A model generated the notes under the pieces. It searched no databases and was not told the origin of the DNA. It worked only from the letters and a program-made list of their open reading frames with translations. Below are positions 40,966 through 49,249 of a stretch of DNA of 64,000 nt, piece after piece. The DNA lies in NCBI RefSeq assembly GCF_009730335.1, contig NZ_CP046315.1, forward strand, positions 1 to 64,000, given 5' to 3'. Each line of letters starts with the position of its first letter. Positions within the stretch are counted from its first letter, which is position 1. The position numbers and the translations under genes were made by a program. This DNA comes from Schaalia odontolytica (lineage in GTDB: Bacteria; Actinomycetota; Actinomycetes; Actinomycetales; Actinomycetaceae).

Positions 40966-42309
40966 TCAGCCGGGGAACGGGGCGTTCTTGCGCGCGTACA
41001 TGATCCAGCACAGGACCGCGCACAGGGCGCAGAAGATAGCGCAGCCCGCGAAGAAGACCGGGGCGCTGATGGCGGAGAGCGCGACGCCGACCAGGAAGGG
41101 GCCGAGGGACGCGATCGCCGCGGTGAAGCCGATGGCGCCGCCGGCCTGGCGGGCCGGCATGATCATCGGCATCTGCTTGAAGGTACCGGCGTTACCGAAG
41201 CCGGAGAACAGGAACATGGCGAGCATGAGGCCCAGGAAGATGTAGAAGTCCATCTTACCGGTGGGGTTGGTCAGAACCCAGGCGATGCCGCCCATGGTGA
41301 TCGCCATGCCGACGCCGGAGATGAAGGTCCAGATGGCGCCGCCCATGCGGTCGCAGAAGATTCCCCAGGACATGCGGATGAGCGAGCCGATGAGGGGGCC
41401 GAGGAAGGCGTAGGTCGCGCCCTTGACGCCCAGGTTGAGGGCCGACTGGTCACCGAACTGGTTGTTGATCAGGAGGGCGAAGACGGCGGAGAAGCCGGAG
41501 AACAGACCGAAGGTCATGACGTAGAGGATGGTCATGTACCAGGTGTTGGGGTTGGAGAAGATGTCCAGCTGCTGCTTGAGGTTGGCCTTGACGGGCACGT
41601 CACGCAGCCAGATGAAGGCGAGGATCGCCGCGAGGATGCACCACGGAACGAAGAAGATCGCTGCGTTGTAGACCCAGATGCTCTCACCGACGTGGTCGCC
41701 GGCGACCTGCTGCTGGGGCGCCAGCCAGGTCAGACCGAAAAGACCAAAGCCCATCAACACAGGACCAACAAGCAGAATGACGGACATGCCGAGGTTACCG
41801 ATGCCGCCCTGCAGGCCGAGGGCCGTACCGGCGAGGCGCTTGGGGAAGAAGTAGCCGGTGGAGGGCATGTAGCCGGAGAAGGCCCCGCCGCCGATGCCAC
41901 ACATGAAGGCCAGGGTCAGCAGGACCCAGTAGGGGGTCGTGTTGTCCTGAACGACGTAGAACCAACCAGCCATGGGGATGATGCACAGCAGGGAGGTGAT
42001 GCCCACGAGCTTGCGGGTACCGATGAGCGGGGGCAGGAACATGTAGATGAGGCGCAGGATGCCGGCGGCCAGGCCCGGGAGGGCGGTCAGCCAGTAGAGC
42101 TGAGACTTATCCAGGTGGAAGCCAAGGGCAGTCAGCTTGGGCGCAATCGCGCTGGGCAGGAACCACACGCAGAAGGCCAGGATCAGCGAGTAGGTCGTGA
42201 TCCACAGCGTGCGCCACGCGAGCTTCGAGTCCCACTTGGATTCGTCGTTGGGGTTCCAGTCAGTGAGCAGGTAGCGGCTCTTCTTGGCCGCAGGTTCGGT
42301 CGCGCTCAT
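40966..42309 (-). CDS. narK: Nitrate/nitrite MFS transporter
   Basis: 447 residues with 12 membrane segments. CGIGGGAFSGYMPSTGYFFP and GLQGGIGNLGMSVILLVGPV are the glycine-rich nitrate signatures of NarK; FCDRMGGAIWTFISGVGMAI is the second conserved loop. It moves nitrate in and nitrite out. The ATG at 42309 follows CGAGGAGAG; the longer frame from 42396 would cover the promoter region. First gene of narKGHJI. Confidence 0.95.
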   Translation of the reverse strand: MSATEPAAKKSRYLLTDWNPNDESKWDSKLAWRTLWITTYSLILAFCVWFLPSAIAPKLTALGFHLDKSQLYWLTALPGLAAGILRLIYMFLPPLIGTRKLVGITSLLCIIPMAGWFYVVQDNTTPYWVLLTLAFMCGIGGGAFSGYMPSTGYFFPKRLAGTALGLQGGIGNLGMSVILLVGPVLMGFGLFGLTWLAPQQQVAGDHVGESIWVYNAAIFFVPWCILAAILAFIWLRDVPVKANLKQQLDIFSNPNTWYMTILYVMTFGLFSGFSAVFALLINNQFGDQSALNLGVKGATYAFLGPLIGSLIRMSWGIFCDRMGGAIWTFISGVGMAITMGGIAWVLTNPTGKMDFYIFLGLMLAMFLFSGFGNAGTFKQMPMIMPARQAGGAIGFTAAIASLGPFLVGVALSAISAPVFFAGCAIFCALCAVLCWIMYARKNAPFPG

Positions 42310-42387
42310 GGCTCTCCTCGGGTCTGAAGGGAGTCCGGGCGCGGGCGTGCGCCGGACATTCTTTAACACGGAGGCTACCAATTGAAA

Positions 42388-42395
42388 TGACGTCA
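42388..42395. promoter_or_regulatory. TGACGTCA palindrome upstream of narK
   Basis: A perfect 8-bp palindrome about 80 bp before the narK ATG, within the 223-bp moaA/narK gap that must hold the nar operon promoter. TGTGAGTGACGTCATT overlaps it and is a weak CRP/FNR-like half site. The regulator is unknown. Confidence 0.3.
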
Positions 42396-42532
42396 CTCAC
42401 AGGAACTCATTGGGACGTACATCACTCTTGTAAGCACTGGGAAAAGTACTCCCCCTCAGGGACGTTCCACCCGACGGCGAACAATCAATCAACCGCTGTT
42501 AGAAAACATCGGCGTCACGAAATTAGTGGGGA

Positions 42533-43597
42533 TTACCCGCCAATACGGCTCATGGTGCGCGATGCACGAGCAAAGGTGTCGATATTGAGCCCGTGCGCGG
42601 CCGGCTTCGCCCACATCGCGTCGGCCCATCGGGCGGCGATCTGCGCATCGTCCCCGCCACCGCGCAGCAGGTCGCGCAGCGAGGTCTCCTCGGTGGAGAA
42701 CAGGCACGAACGCACCATGCCGTCCGAGGTCAGGCGGGTGCGGTCGCACGCGCTGCAGAAGGGGTCGGACACGGAGGCGATAACTCCGAGGCGCTTCGTC
42801 GGGTCACCGTCCACAATCCAGCGTCCCGCCGGCGAGTGCGGATCCTCGCGGGGCGCGGGGGTCAGCGTGTGGCGGGTGCTCATGATGTGCAGGATCTCGT
42901 CGGCCGTCATGATGTTCTGGCGATCCCACGTGTCCGGCGGGCCGATCGGCATCTGCTCAATAACGCGCAGCTCGATGCCCCGGTCCAGGCAGTAGTCGAC
43001 CAGGTCGGGCAGGTCGGCCTCGTTCATGCCGCGCAGCACGAGGGCGTTGACCTTGATCGGGCTCAGGCCCGCGCGGGCGGCGGCCTCGATGCCCTCCAGG
43101 ACGTCGCCGAGGCGGTCGCGGCGGGTGATCGCCGCGAAGTGCTCGGGGTCCAGAGAATCAAGCGAAATGTTGACGCGGTTCAGGCCAGCGTCCTTCAGGC
43201 CCTGGGCGCGCTTGGCCAGGCCGAGCGCGTTCGTCGTGAGGGCCAGATCGAGGGGGTTTCCCTCGTCGGTGCGCAGGTGGGAGCATGCTTCGATGATCCC
43301 CTCGAGACCTCGGCGCAGGAGGGGTTCCCCGCCGGTGAAGCGGACCTGGCGGATCCCGAGCCGCTCGACGCCAACGCGCACGAGGCGCACAACCTCGTCG
43401 TCCGTCAGGGTTTCCTCGGTGGGCAGCCAGTCCAGGCCTTCGGGGGGCATGCAGTAGGAACAGCGCAGGTTGCAGCGGTCGGTGAGCGACACGCGCAGGT
43501 CGCGGGCCACCCGCCCGAAGGTGTCGACGAGCCGCAGCGGCGCGTCACACGCCACCGCAACTGCCGCCTGGGAGGCGGAAACGAACTCGACAGACAT
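42533..43597 (-). CDS. moaA: GTP 3',8-cyclase
   Basis: 354-residue radical SAM enzyme for the first step of molybdopterin synthesis. CNLRCSYCMPPEGLDWLP is the radical SAM cluster; FCSACDRTRLTSDGMVRSCL holds the second C-terminal [4Fe-4S] site; the protein ends in SRIGG, the conserved Gly-Gly needed for activity. It lies upstream of narK, in the same direction but with a separate promoter gap. Confidence 0.97.
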   Translation of the reverse strand: MSVEFVSASQAAVAVACDAPLRLVDTFGRVARDLRVSLTDRCNLRCSYCMPPEGLDWLPTEETLTDDEVVRLVRVGVERLGIRQVRFTGGEPLLRRGLEGIIEACSHLRTDEGNPLDLALTTNALGLAKRAQGLKDAGLNRVNISLDSLDPEHFAAITRRDRLGDVLEGIEAAARAGLSPIKVNALVLRGMNEADLPDLVDYCLDRGIELRVIEQMPIGPPDTWDRQNIMTADEILHIMSTRHTLTPAPREDPHSPAGRWIVDGDPTKRLGVIASVSDPFCSACDRTRLTSDGMVRSCLFSTEETSLRDLLRGGGDDAQIAARWADAMWAKPAAHGLNIDTFARASRTMSRIGG

Positions 43598-43774
43598 GGC
43601 GCAACCCTACCCCGATTCACCCGGTGTTCGCCCCTCGAAAAACCGAGCACCAACGGCGACACGCGGCCCCGGCCTCGTCTCTGAGAGAAAGGAGACAGTG
43701 TCCAGCAGTGACGAGCAGCTGGACGTGAGCGCTACCGTTGCCCTACGACCAATTCACCAATCACGAGGAGAATC

Positions 43775-44815
43775 ATGCGCGCCGTCATCATGCACGCGCC
43801 CGGCAACGTCACCGTCGAAGACATGCCGATGCCGACCATCCTGGAACCCACAGACGCCATCATCAAGCTGGCGGCCACCTGCATCTGCGGCTCCGACCTG
43901 TGGCCCTATCGTGGCGCCCAGTACGTCCACGAGCAGCGCATGGGCCACGAGTACGTCGGCACGGTCACCGAGGTAGGCTCCGCGGTCACAACCGTCAAGC
44001 CCGGCGACTTCGTCGTCGGTTCCTTCTGCATCTCCTGCGGTGAATGCGAAATCTGCCGCGCCGGATACCCCTCGCGCTGCGCGACCGCCGCCGCCCAGGG
44101 AGATCCTTTCGTCGGCACGCGCGCGGGCGGCACCCAGGCCGAGTACGCTCGCGTGCCCCTCGCTGACGGCACGCTCGTCAAGACGCCCGCCACCCCCACG
44201 TCCGAGCAGATTCCCTCGCTCCTGGCCGCCTCCGATGTGCTCGGCACCGGCTGGTTCGCCGCCGACGAGGCCGGGGCCGCCCACGGGAAGACCATCGTCG
44301 TCGTGGGTGACGGGGCCGTGGGCCTGGGCGCAATCATCGCCGCCAAGCAGCTGGGCGCGTCGCGCATCATCGCTATGTCGCGCCACGCGGACCGTCAGGC
44401 TTTGGCTCGCCAGTTCGGCGCGACCGACATCGTGGAAGAGCGCGGCGAGGAGGGTATTGCCCGCATCAAGGAGATGACCGGGGGACTGGGTGCCGACGGC
44501 GTCGTGGAGGCCGTGGGCAACGAGGCGTCCTTCGACCAGGCTCTGGGCTGCGTGCGCCCGGGCGGCCACCTATCCTTCGTGGGTGTGCCGCACGGTGTTT
44601 CCCTCGACATGGGTCGCATGTTCGGCGCGGAGGTTCACATGTTCGGCGGTCCAGCCGCGGTGCGCAAGTACCTGCCCACCATGATCGACCTGATCTACCG
44701 CAGCGAGATCAACCCCGGTGCCGTCTTTGATCTGGTCCTGCCGCTCGAGCAGGCCGCCGAGGGCTACGCGGCCATGGACGAGCGTCGCGCCACGAAGGTC
44801 ATGCTCACCGTCTGA
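43775..44815 (+). CDS. Zinc-dependent alcohol dehydrogenase family protein
   Basis: 346 residues of the medium-chain dehydrogenase family. Catalytic zinc ligands: Cys in CICGSDLWPYRG and His-Glu in MGHEYVGTVTEVG. The structural-zinc loop is CGECEICRAGYPSRC. The NAD(P)-binding loop is VVVGDGAVGLGAIIAAKQLG. The GAGG ribosome site lies just before the ATG. Substrate unknown. It stands between moaA and the repeat-DUF559 block and has no obvious link to molybdenum. Confidence 0.9.
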   Translation: MRAVIMHAPGNVTVEDMPMPTILEPTDAIIKLAATCICGSDLWPYRGAQYVHEQRMGHEYVGTVTEVGSAVTTVKPGDFVVGSFCISCGECEICRAGYPSRCATAAAQGDPFVGTRAGGTQAEYARVPLADGTLVKTPATPTSEQIPSLLAASDVLGTGWFAADEAGAAHGKTIVVVGDGAVGLGAIIAAKQLGASRIIAMSRHADRQALARQFGATDIVEERGEEGIARIKEMTGGLGADGVVEAVGNEASFDQALGCVRPGGHLSFVGVPHGVSLDMGRMFGAEVHMFGGPAAVRKYLPTMIDLIYRSEINPGAVFDLVLPLEQAAEGYAAMDERRATKVMLTV

Positions 44816-44871
44816 TTCGGTTGCACGGCGGCTTCAGCCTCGCGTTTTCACTCGTTCTGAGCCGCACGGTT

Positions 44872-44909
44872 ATCCGGGCAGTCCCACCGCCGTGTGGGGC
44901 TGCCCGGAT
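44872..44909 (+). terminator. Long hairpin after the alcohol dehydrogenase
   Basis: ATCCGGGCAG-T-CCCAC pairs with GTG-T-GGG-G-CTGCCCGGAT around CGCC (38 nt in all), followed by GGCTTTGTGG. It is likely the terminator of the alcohol dehydrogenase gene. Confidence 0.5.
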
Positions 44910-45039
44910 GGCTTTGTGGCGACCGGCTCCACGTCCACGACAATCCGCCCCTGAGCCCCACCAGACCCATCGAGCCTGCCCGTACCTCGCTAAGTCGCAC
45001 CCCCGCCCCTCCAACAACGGCCCACCGGGCCACCCAACC

Positions 45040-45116
45040 GGGGGGTTTGGCAGCATTAGAAGTCCCATCACGGCGTGTCGCCGGCGTGTCGCGCGCCTAA
45101 TGCTGCAATTCCCCCC
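45040..45116 (+). repeat. 77-nt hairpin element, copy G1
   Basis: GGGGGG (45040) and CCCCCC (to 45116) enclose GCAGCATTAG (45050-45059) and its perfect complement (45097-45106). The loop carries GGCGTGTCGCCGGCGTGTCG. The 103-bp block 45014-45116 is identical to 45253-45355. Upstream, 44940-45030 shares a diverged leader with 45121-45210. Confidence 0.8.
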
Positions 45117-45226
45117 ACGGGACCATCCCAAGACCACCCGAGCCCGCCACAACCACCCGACCCGGCCCGTGCCTCGCCAAGTCACACCCACCGACCCGCC
45201 ATCAATGGCCCACCAGTCCCCCAACC

Positions 45227-45251
45227 GGGGGTTTGGCACTACACGAAGCCT
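45227..45251 (+). repeat. Half-copy of the hairpin element
   Basis: GGGGGTTTGGCACTACACGA followed by AGCC is only a left arm, with an arm sequence (GCACTACACGA) closer to copy G4 than to G1/G2. It is cut off directly by the start of the G2 block, suggesting recombination between copies. Confidence 0.6.
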
Positions 45252-45278
45252 TCCAACGGCCCACCGGGCCACCCAACC

Positions 45279-45355
45279 GGGGGGTTTGGCAGCATTAGAA
45301 GTCCCATCACGGCGTGTCGCCGGCGTGTCGCGCGCCTAATGCTGCAATTCCCCCC
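45279..45355 (+). repeat. 77-nt hairpin element, copy G2
   Basis: Identical to G1. The sequence after it (GACCTCCCATGTCCAGG, then CTGAAACGAGC) also follows G3 at 46717, so G2 and G3 with their flanks form direct repeats of about 110-130 bp on both sides of the DUF559 gene. Bases 45400-45548 hold only its promoter. Confidence 0.8.
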
Positions 45356-45548
45356 GACCTCCCATGTCCAGGCCGCTGAAACGAGCCGCGACCGCACAAC
45401 TCGGCCCACTCCTCGTGCAACGGGGCGCGAGAACTTCGCACCCATGCGCCCACGCCTCATCGCACCGCACGAGGACATCTCAGCAATAAAACAGAATCAG
45501 AAGAATCAAACCGCAACGAACTGACAGTTATAGCACTAGAATTCACTC

Positions 45549-46565
45549 ATGAGCCAAGAAGTCGGGGGCAACGACGCTCCTTTCATCCTCAACGCCGTTG
45601 AACGCGCGATCATTCGCGTACCGCGATCCAGCCACCACGGCCTCACAAAGATACCGACGGCTGTGAAAATCGCGGGTAGGACATACCTTGATCTGTCTGC
45701 CTTGACAGATATCGACATGAGTCAGCTACCGGAAATCGTGCTCGCAGCGCGCCTCTACCATCTTGCTCTCACGCACCAAACTCTCGTTGCTACCGGACAA
45801 TGTGCGCTATGGGCGCACGGCTATGGATGCGATCCCACACTTCCACCTATCACAGTTTCCGCATCATCCGCTATCCGCCCCATCGTCCTGCCCGCCATAG
45901 CAATCGGCACTCACACCTTTGCTCCCGTGAAGGTCAAGCCCAGGCACGTCTGTCACCTCCCTGCTATCAGCGACATACGCGGACTCCTCGTCGAGAACCT
46001 TGAATCTGCACAGATTACTGCTGCCCGCACATCACGCAACCGACGGGCCGCTTTCACGCAGATGTGCATGAACGCCCACACCTACACGCACTTCGACAAC
46101 TTCCACATGAAAGCGTCACGCAACAACGAGGAGTCGTGGAAGTTCTTTCTTGAGCGCGAGCTGAAACAGCTGGGCAATCGGGCGAGAGGTCGCTCTCAAG
46201 CACAGTGGATCATCACCCACGCAGATGCCGGATGCGCTTCCCCCGGAGAAGCGCGCGTACTGTACGAGCTGTGCGCTGCGGGCTTGACCGGCATGCGCAC
46301 ACAAGTCGAGGTGCACACACGAGGTCGTCGCTATTTCATCGACTGCGCGTTCACAGCCGAAAAAGTCGGCATCGAGTTCGACGGTCGAGCCAAATATGGG
46401 GACGACGCCCGCAGCATCCACTCGTCACTTTCCCGCGAGCGCGAGCGCCAACGCCACCTCGAAGCCGAGGGCTGGCACATCATCCGCGTCGGCTGGCACG
46501 ACCTCGATCATCCGGACGAGCTCGTTGTGCAGGTCCGCGGCGCACTCGCCGCGCGCCTGGCGTGA
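45549..46565 (+). CDS. DUF559 / AbiEi-like protein with a Vsr-type nuclease domain
   Basis: 338 residues. The N-terminal ~200 residues resemble the AbiEi-like helical region of actinobacterial DUF559 proteins (VLAARLYHLALTHQTLVATG). The C-terminal ~100 residues have a restriction-endonuclease-like fold of the Vsr/DUF559 type: GMRTQVEVHTRGRRYFIDCA, KVGIEFDGRAKYG (catalytic E and D) and the basic helix RERERQRHLEAEGWHIIRVG. Function is unknown; some relatives sit in toxin-antitoxin or defence settings. TAGAAT ends 6 bp before the ATG and no ribosome site is seen, so the mRNA may be leaderless. It is flanked by 77-nt hairpin elements, has lower GC than its neighbours, and interrupts the moa region, all signs of transfer. 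Confidence 0.8.
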   Translation: MSQEVGGNDAPFILNAVERAIIRVPRSSHHGLTKIPTAVKIAGRTYLDLSALTDIDMSQLPEIVLAARLYHLALTHQTLVATGQCALWAHGYGCDPTLPPITVSASSAIRPIVLPAIAIGTHTFAPVKVKPRHVCHLPAISDIRGLLVENLESAQITAARTSRNRRAAFTQMCMNAHTYTHFDNFHMKASRNNEESWKFFLERELKQLGNRARGRSQAQWIITHADAGCASPGEARVLYELCAAGLTGMRTQVEVHTRGRRYFIDCAFTAEKVGIEFDGRAKYGDDARSIHSSLSRERERQRHLEAEGWHIIRVGWHDLDHPDELVVQVRGALAARLA

Positions 46566-46639
46566 GATGACAACACCCGACAAACACCGTCAGCAGCTGC
46601 CTCCTCTCCGCCAACGAAGGCCCACATCGTCACCCAACC

Positions 46640-46716
46640 GGGGGGTTTGGCAGCATTAGAAGTTCCGCGACGGCGTGTCGTCGGCGTGTCGCGCCCCTAA
46701 TGCTGCAATTCCCCCC
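46640..46716 (+). repeat. 77-nt hairpin element, copy G3
   Basis: Same ends and arms as G1/G2 (GCAGCATTAG), with a few loop changes (TCGTCGG for TCGCCGG). It lies downstream of the DUF559 gene. The rest of 46566-46892 has no gene and must hold the moeA promoter near its end. Confidence 0.8.
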
Positions 46717-46892
46717 GACCTCCCATGTCCAGGTCACTGAAACGAGCTAAAACCGCAGTACCCGGCCCAGACCTCGTCCCAAGGACGCGACGCAAACGGC
46801 CACGGCCAGCCGCCTGAGCAGCAACCCCACAACACCATGAGCGAACCCGCCCCACACCTAGCACCCACCCCACCTGGCCCTACACTGGTGGC

Positions 46893-48170
46893 ATGCACGA
46901 TCCCTCCCTGTCCACTGCGCAGCATCGCGAGCTGATCGAGGCACTGGCGCTCAGCCACGTCCTCCCCCATGACACGCTTCCCATCGAGGAGTGCCTGGGT
47001 CGCCGCCTGGCGGTCGACGTCTTTTCTCTGATTCCCCTGCCGCCCTTTACGAACTCCGCGATGGACGGGTTTGCGGTGCGCCGCGAGGACCTGGAGGGCG
47101 AGGGCCCGTGGACTCTGCCCGTTGTGGGCGATATTCCGGCGGGTGACACCCGCGAGAACCACCTCGAGAAGGGGCAGGCCTGGCGCATCATGACGGGCGC
47201 GCCGATCCCCGAGGGCGCGGACACCGTCGTGAAGGTCGAGCACACAGACCACGCGGCGGGCATCGCCCAGGCGCCCGACAGCGTTGAGATCCGCGTTGCC
47301 CCGAAGCTGGGCGCGAATGTGCGCGTCGCGGGCGAGGCCCTCAAGGCCGGCTCCCCGGTCCTGAAGGCGGGCCACATCCTGGACGGGACCGCCCTGTCGG
47401 CCGCCGCCTCGGTCGGGCACGGCACCCTCACGGTCCTGCCCCGCCCGCGTGTCATCGTCGTCTCGACGGGCACGGAGCTCAAGCGCGCAGGCGAGGCCCT
47501 CGAACGCGGGCAAATCCCAGATTCGAACGGCATCCTGCTGCGTGGCCTCGTCGAGGAGGCCGGCGGGCAGGTCGTCGCGCACCTGCGCACGGGAGACACA
47601 CCTGCCGAGCTGCGCCGAGCCCTCGATGAGGCCCCGGAGGCCGACCTGGTCCTCACGGCCGGCGGCATCTCGGCGGGAGCCTTCGAGGTCGTGCGCCTGA
47701 CGCTTGGCACGGACGCGGGCTTCCACCACGTCGCGCAGCAGCCCGGCGGCCCGCAGGGCGTCGGCTCGACACAGGTGGGCGCGGGCGGCCGCGAGACGCC
47801 CGTGATCTGCCTGCCCGGCAACCCGGTCTCGGTCTTTACGACGTTCCACATGTACGTGGCGGGCGCGCTGGCGGTCATGTCCGGCCTCGTCGCCCCCGAG
47901 CACGGCGGAACGGTACCCAGCGGCGTGATCGCCCGCGCGCGCGTGGGCTGGGACTGCCCGTCCGGAAAGACGCAGTTCATCCCGCTTCGTTTCGTCGACG
48001 TACCCGGGGACGAGGCCGGGGCCCGCTGGGTGGAGCCGGTGCACCCCCTGGGGTCGAAGTCGCACCTGGTGGCCTCGCTCGCGAACGCGGAGGCAATCGG
48101 CGTGGTCGCGCCGGACGTCGAGGTGGTCGAGCCCGGCCAGGAGCTGGCGGTCGTCCCGCTCGTGGGCTGA
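46893..48170 (+). CDS. moeA: Molybdopterin molybdenumtransferase
   Basis: 425 residues. FTNSAMDGFAVRREDLEGEG, WRIMTGAPIPEGADTVVKVE, SNGILLRGLVEEAGGQVVAH, LTAGGISAGAFEVVR and CLPGNPVSVFTTF are in canonical MoeA order. It inserts molybdate into adenylated molybdopterin. First gene of a moeA-moaC pair, 34 bp apart. Confidence 0.96.
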   Translation: MHDPSLSTAQHRELIEALALSHVLPHDTLPIEECLGRRLAVDVFSLIPLPPFTNSAMDGFAVRREDLEGEGPWTLPVVGDIPAGDTRENHLEKGQAWRIMTGAPIPEGADTVVKVEHTDHAAGIAQAPDSVEIRVAPKLGANVRVAGEALKAGSPVLKAGHILDGTALSAAASVGHGTLTVLPRPRVIVVSTGTELKRAGEALERGQIPDSNGILLRGLVEEAGGQVVAHLRTGDTPAELRRALDEAPEADLVLTAGGISAGAFEVVRLTLGTDAGFHHVAQQPGGPQGVGSTQVGAGGRETPVICLPGNPVSVFTTFHMYVAGALAVMSGLVAPEHGGTVPSGVIARARVGWDCPSGKTQFIPLRFVDVPGDEAGARWVEPVHPLGSKSHLVASLANAEAIGVVAPDVEVVEPGQELAVVPLVG

Positions 48171-48204
48171 CCCCACCTTAGAGAGAATTTACGAGAGGAA
48201 AACC

Positions 48205-48687
48205 GTGAAGTTTACGCATCTGAACGAGGACGGCGCCGCCTACATGGTGGACGTGACCGCTAAGAATCCGACGGTGCGCCAGGCGAGCGCCGTGTGCCGC
48301 GTGGATTGCTCACCCGAGGTCATGCAGGCCCTGCGTGACGGCACCGTCCCGAAGGGCGACGTCCTGGCGGTGGCGCGCGTGGCCGGCATTTCGGCGGCGA
48401 AGCGCGTCCCCGAGCTGCTGCCCCTCGCGCACACGATCGGCGTGCACGGCTGCGCGGTGGACCTGAGCCTGGAGGACGATCACGTGGCGATTCGCGCGAC
48501 CGTGCGCACGGCCGACCGCACGGGCGTGGAGATGGAGGCGCTGACCTCGGTGACGGTGGCGGCTCTCGCGATCGTGGACATGGTCAAGGGCGTGGACCGC
48601 TCCGCCCGCATCCGCGAGGCGAAAATCGTGGCGAAGTCGGGCGGCCGCAGCGGCGACTGGGTGCGCCCGGAGGATCCGCAGGCCTGA
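48205..48687 (+). CDS. moaC: Cyclic pyranopterin monophosphate synthase
   Basis: 160 residues. MVDVTAKNPTVRQASA, KRVPELLPLAHTIGVHGCAV and GVEMEALTSVTVAALAIVDM (with the active-site MVKGVDR) are MoaC signatures. It makes precursor Z from the MoaA product. GTG start with a GAGAGGAAAACC leader. Ends before a strong terminator. Confidence 0.96.
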   Translation: MKFTHLNEDGAAYMVDVTAKNPTVRQASAVCRVDCSPEVMQALRDGTVPKGDVLAVARVAGISAAKRVPELLPLAHTIGVHGCAVDLSLEDDHVAIRATVRTADRTGVEMEALTSVTVAALAIVDMVKGVDRSARIREAKIVAKSGGRSGDWVRPEDPQA

Positions 48688-48703
48688 CCCCGCACCTACG
48701 AAG

Positions 48704-48735
48704 AGGCCGCCCGCAGCGTGTATGCAGGGCGGCCT
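48704..48735. terminator. Terminator between moaC and the convergent mogA
   Basis: AGGCCGCCC (48704-48712) pairs perfectly with GGGCGGCCT (48727-48735), followed by TTTCGTT on the plus strand. It may serve both convergent genes. Confidence 0.8.
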
Positions 48736-48756
48736 TTTCGTTGCTATCTCAGGCTT

Positions 48757-49248
48757 TTAAGCGCGCGGATGGTCGCCGCCCGCGAGCTGGTCGACGATGT
48801 GAGCGACGAGGGGGCCGATAACGGCCACCGTATCGGAGACACCACCGCGCGAGCCGGGCGCGTTGACGACGAGGGCTCCCTCGGGGGAACGCGCGGTTAC
48901 GCCGACGAGGCCTCGCGACAGGGCGGCGGAGGCAATCTTCTCCTCGCCGCGGCGGCGGATCGCGTCGGCGAGGCCGTCGATGCGGGTGACGAGGAGCGGC
49001 TCGGTGGCTTCGGGGGTGACGTCGCGGGGAGAGATGCCGGTGCCGCCGGTCGTGAAGACGAAGCGGGCGCCATCCTCCACGGCAGCAGTGATAGCGGCGC
49101 GAATGGCGTCGACATCGTCGGGGACGATCACGACCGAGGCGTCAACGCCGTGATCGGCGAGGAGGCGCGCGGCGAGGGGCCCGGAGAGGTCCTCGGCGAG
49201 ACCAGCGGAGCAGCGGTCCGAGACCGTGATGACGCGCGCGGGGATCAC
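48757..49248 (-). CDS. MogA/MoaB family protein, second copy
   Basis: 163 residues: RVITVSDRCSAGLAEDLSGP, ARFVFTTGGTGISPRDVTPE (standard TTGGTG loop) and VGVTARSPEGALVVNAPGSR. This copy is closer to canonical MogA/MoaB than the one at 26344. The GTG at 49248 lies directly after the tadA stop, so it is probably co-transcribed with tadA. Start chosen by fold; the long frame on this strand reads out of frame through tadA. Confidence 0.85.
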   Translation of the reverse strand: MIPARVITVSDRCSAGLAEDLSGPLAARLLADHGVDASVVIVPDDVDAIRAAITAAVEDGARFVFTTGGTGISPRDVTPEATEPLLVTRIDGLADAIRRRGEEKIASAALSRGLVGVTARSPEGALVVNAPGSRGGVSDTVAVIGPLVAHIVDQLAGGDHPRA

Positions 49249-49249
49249 G

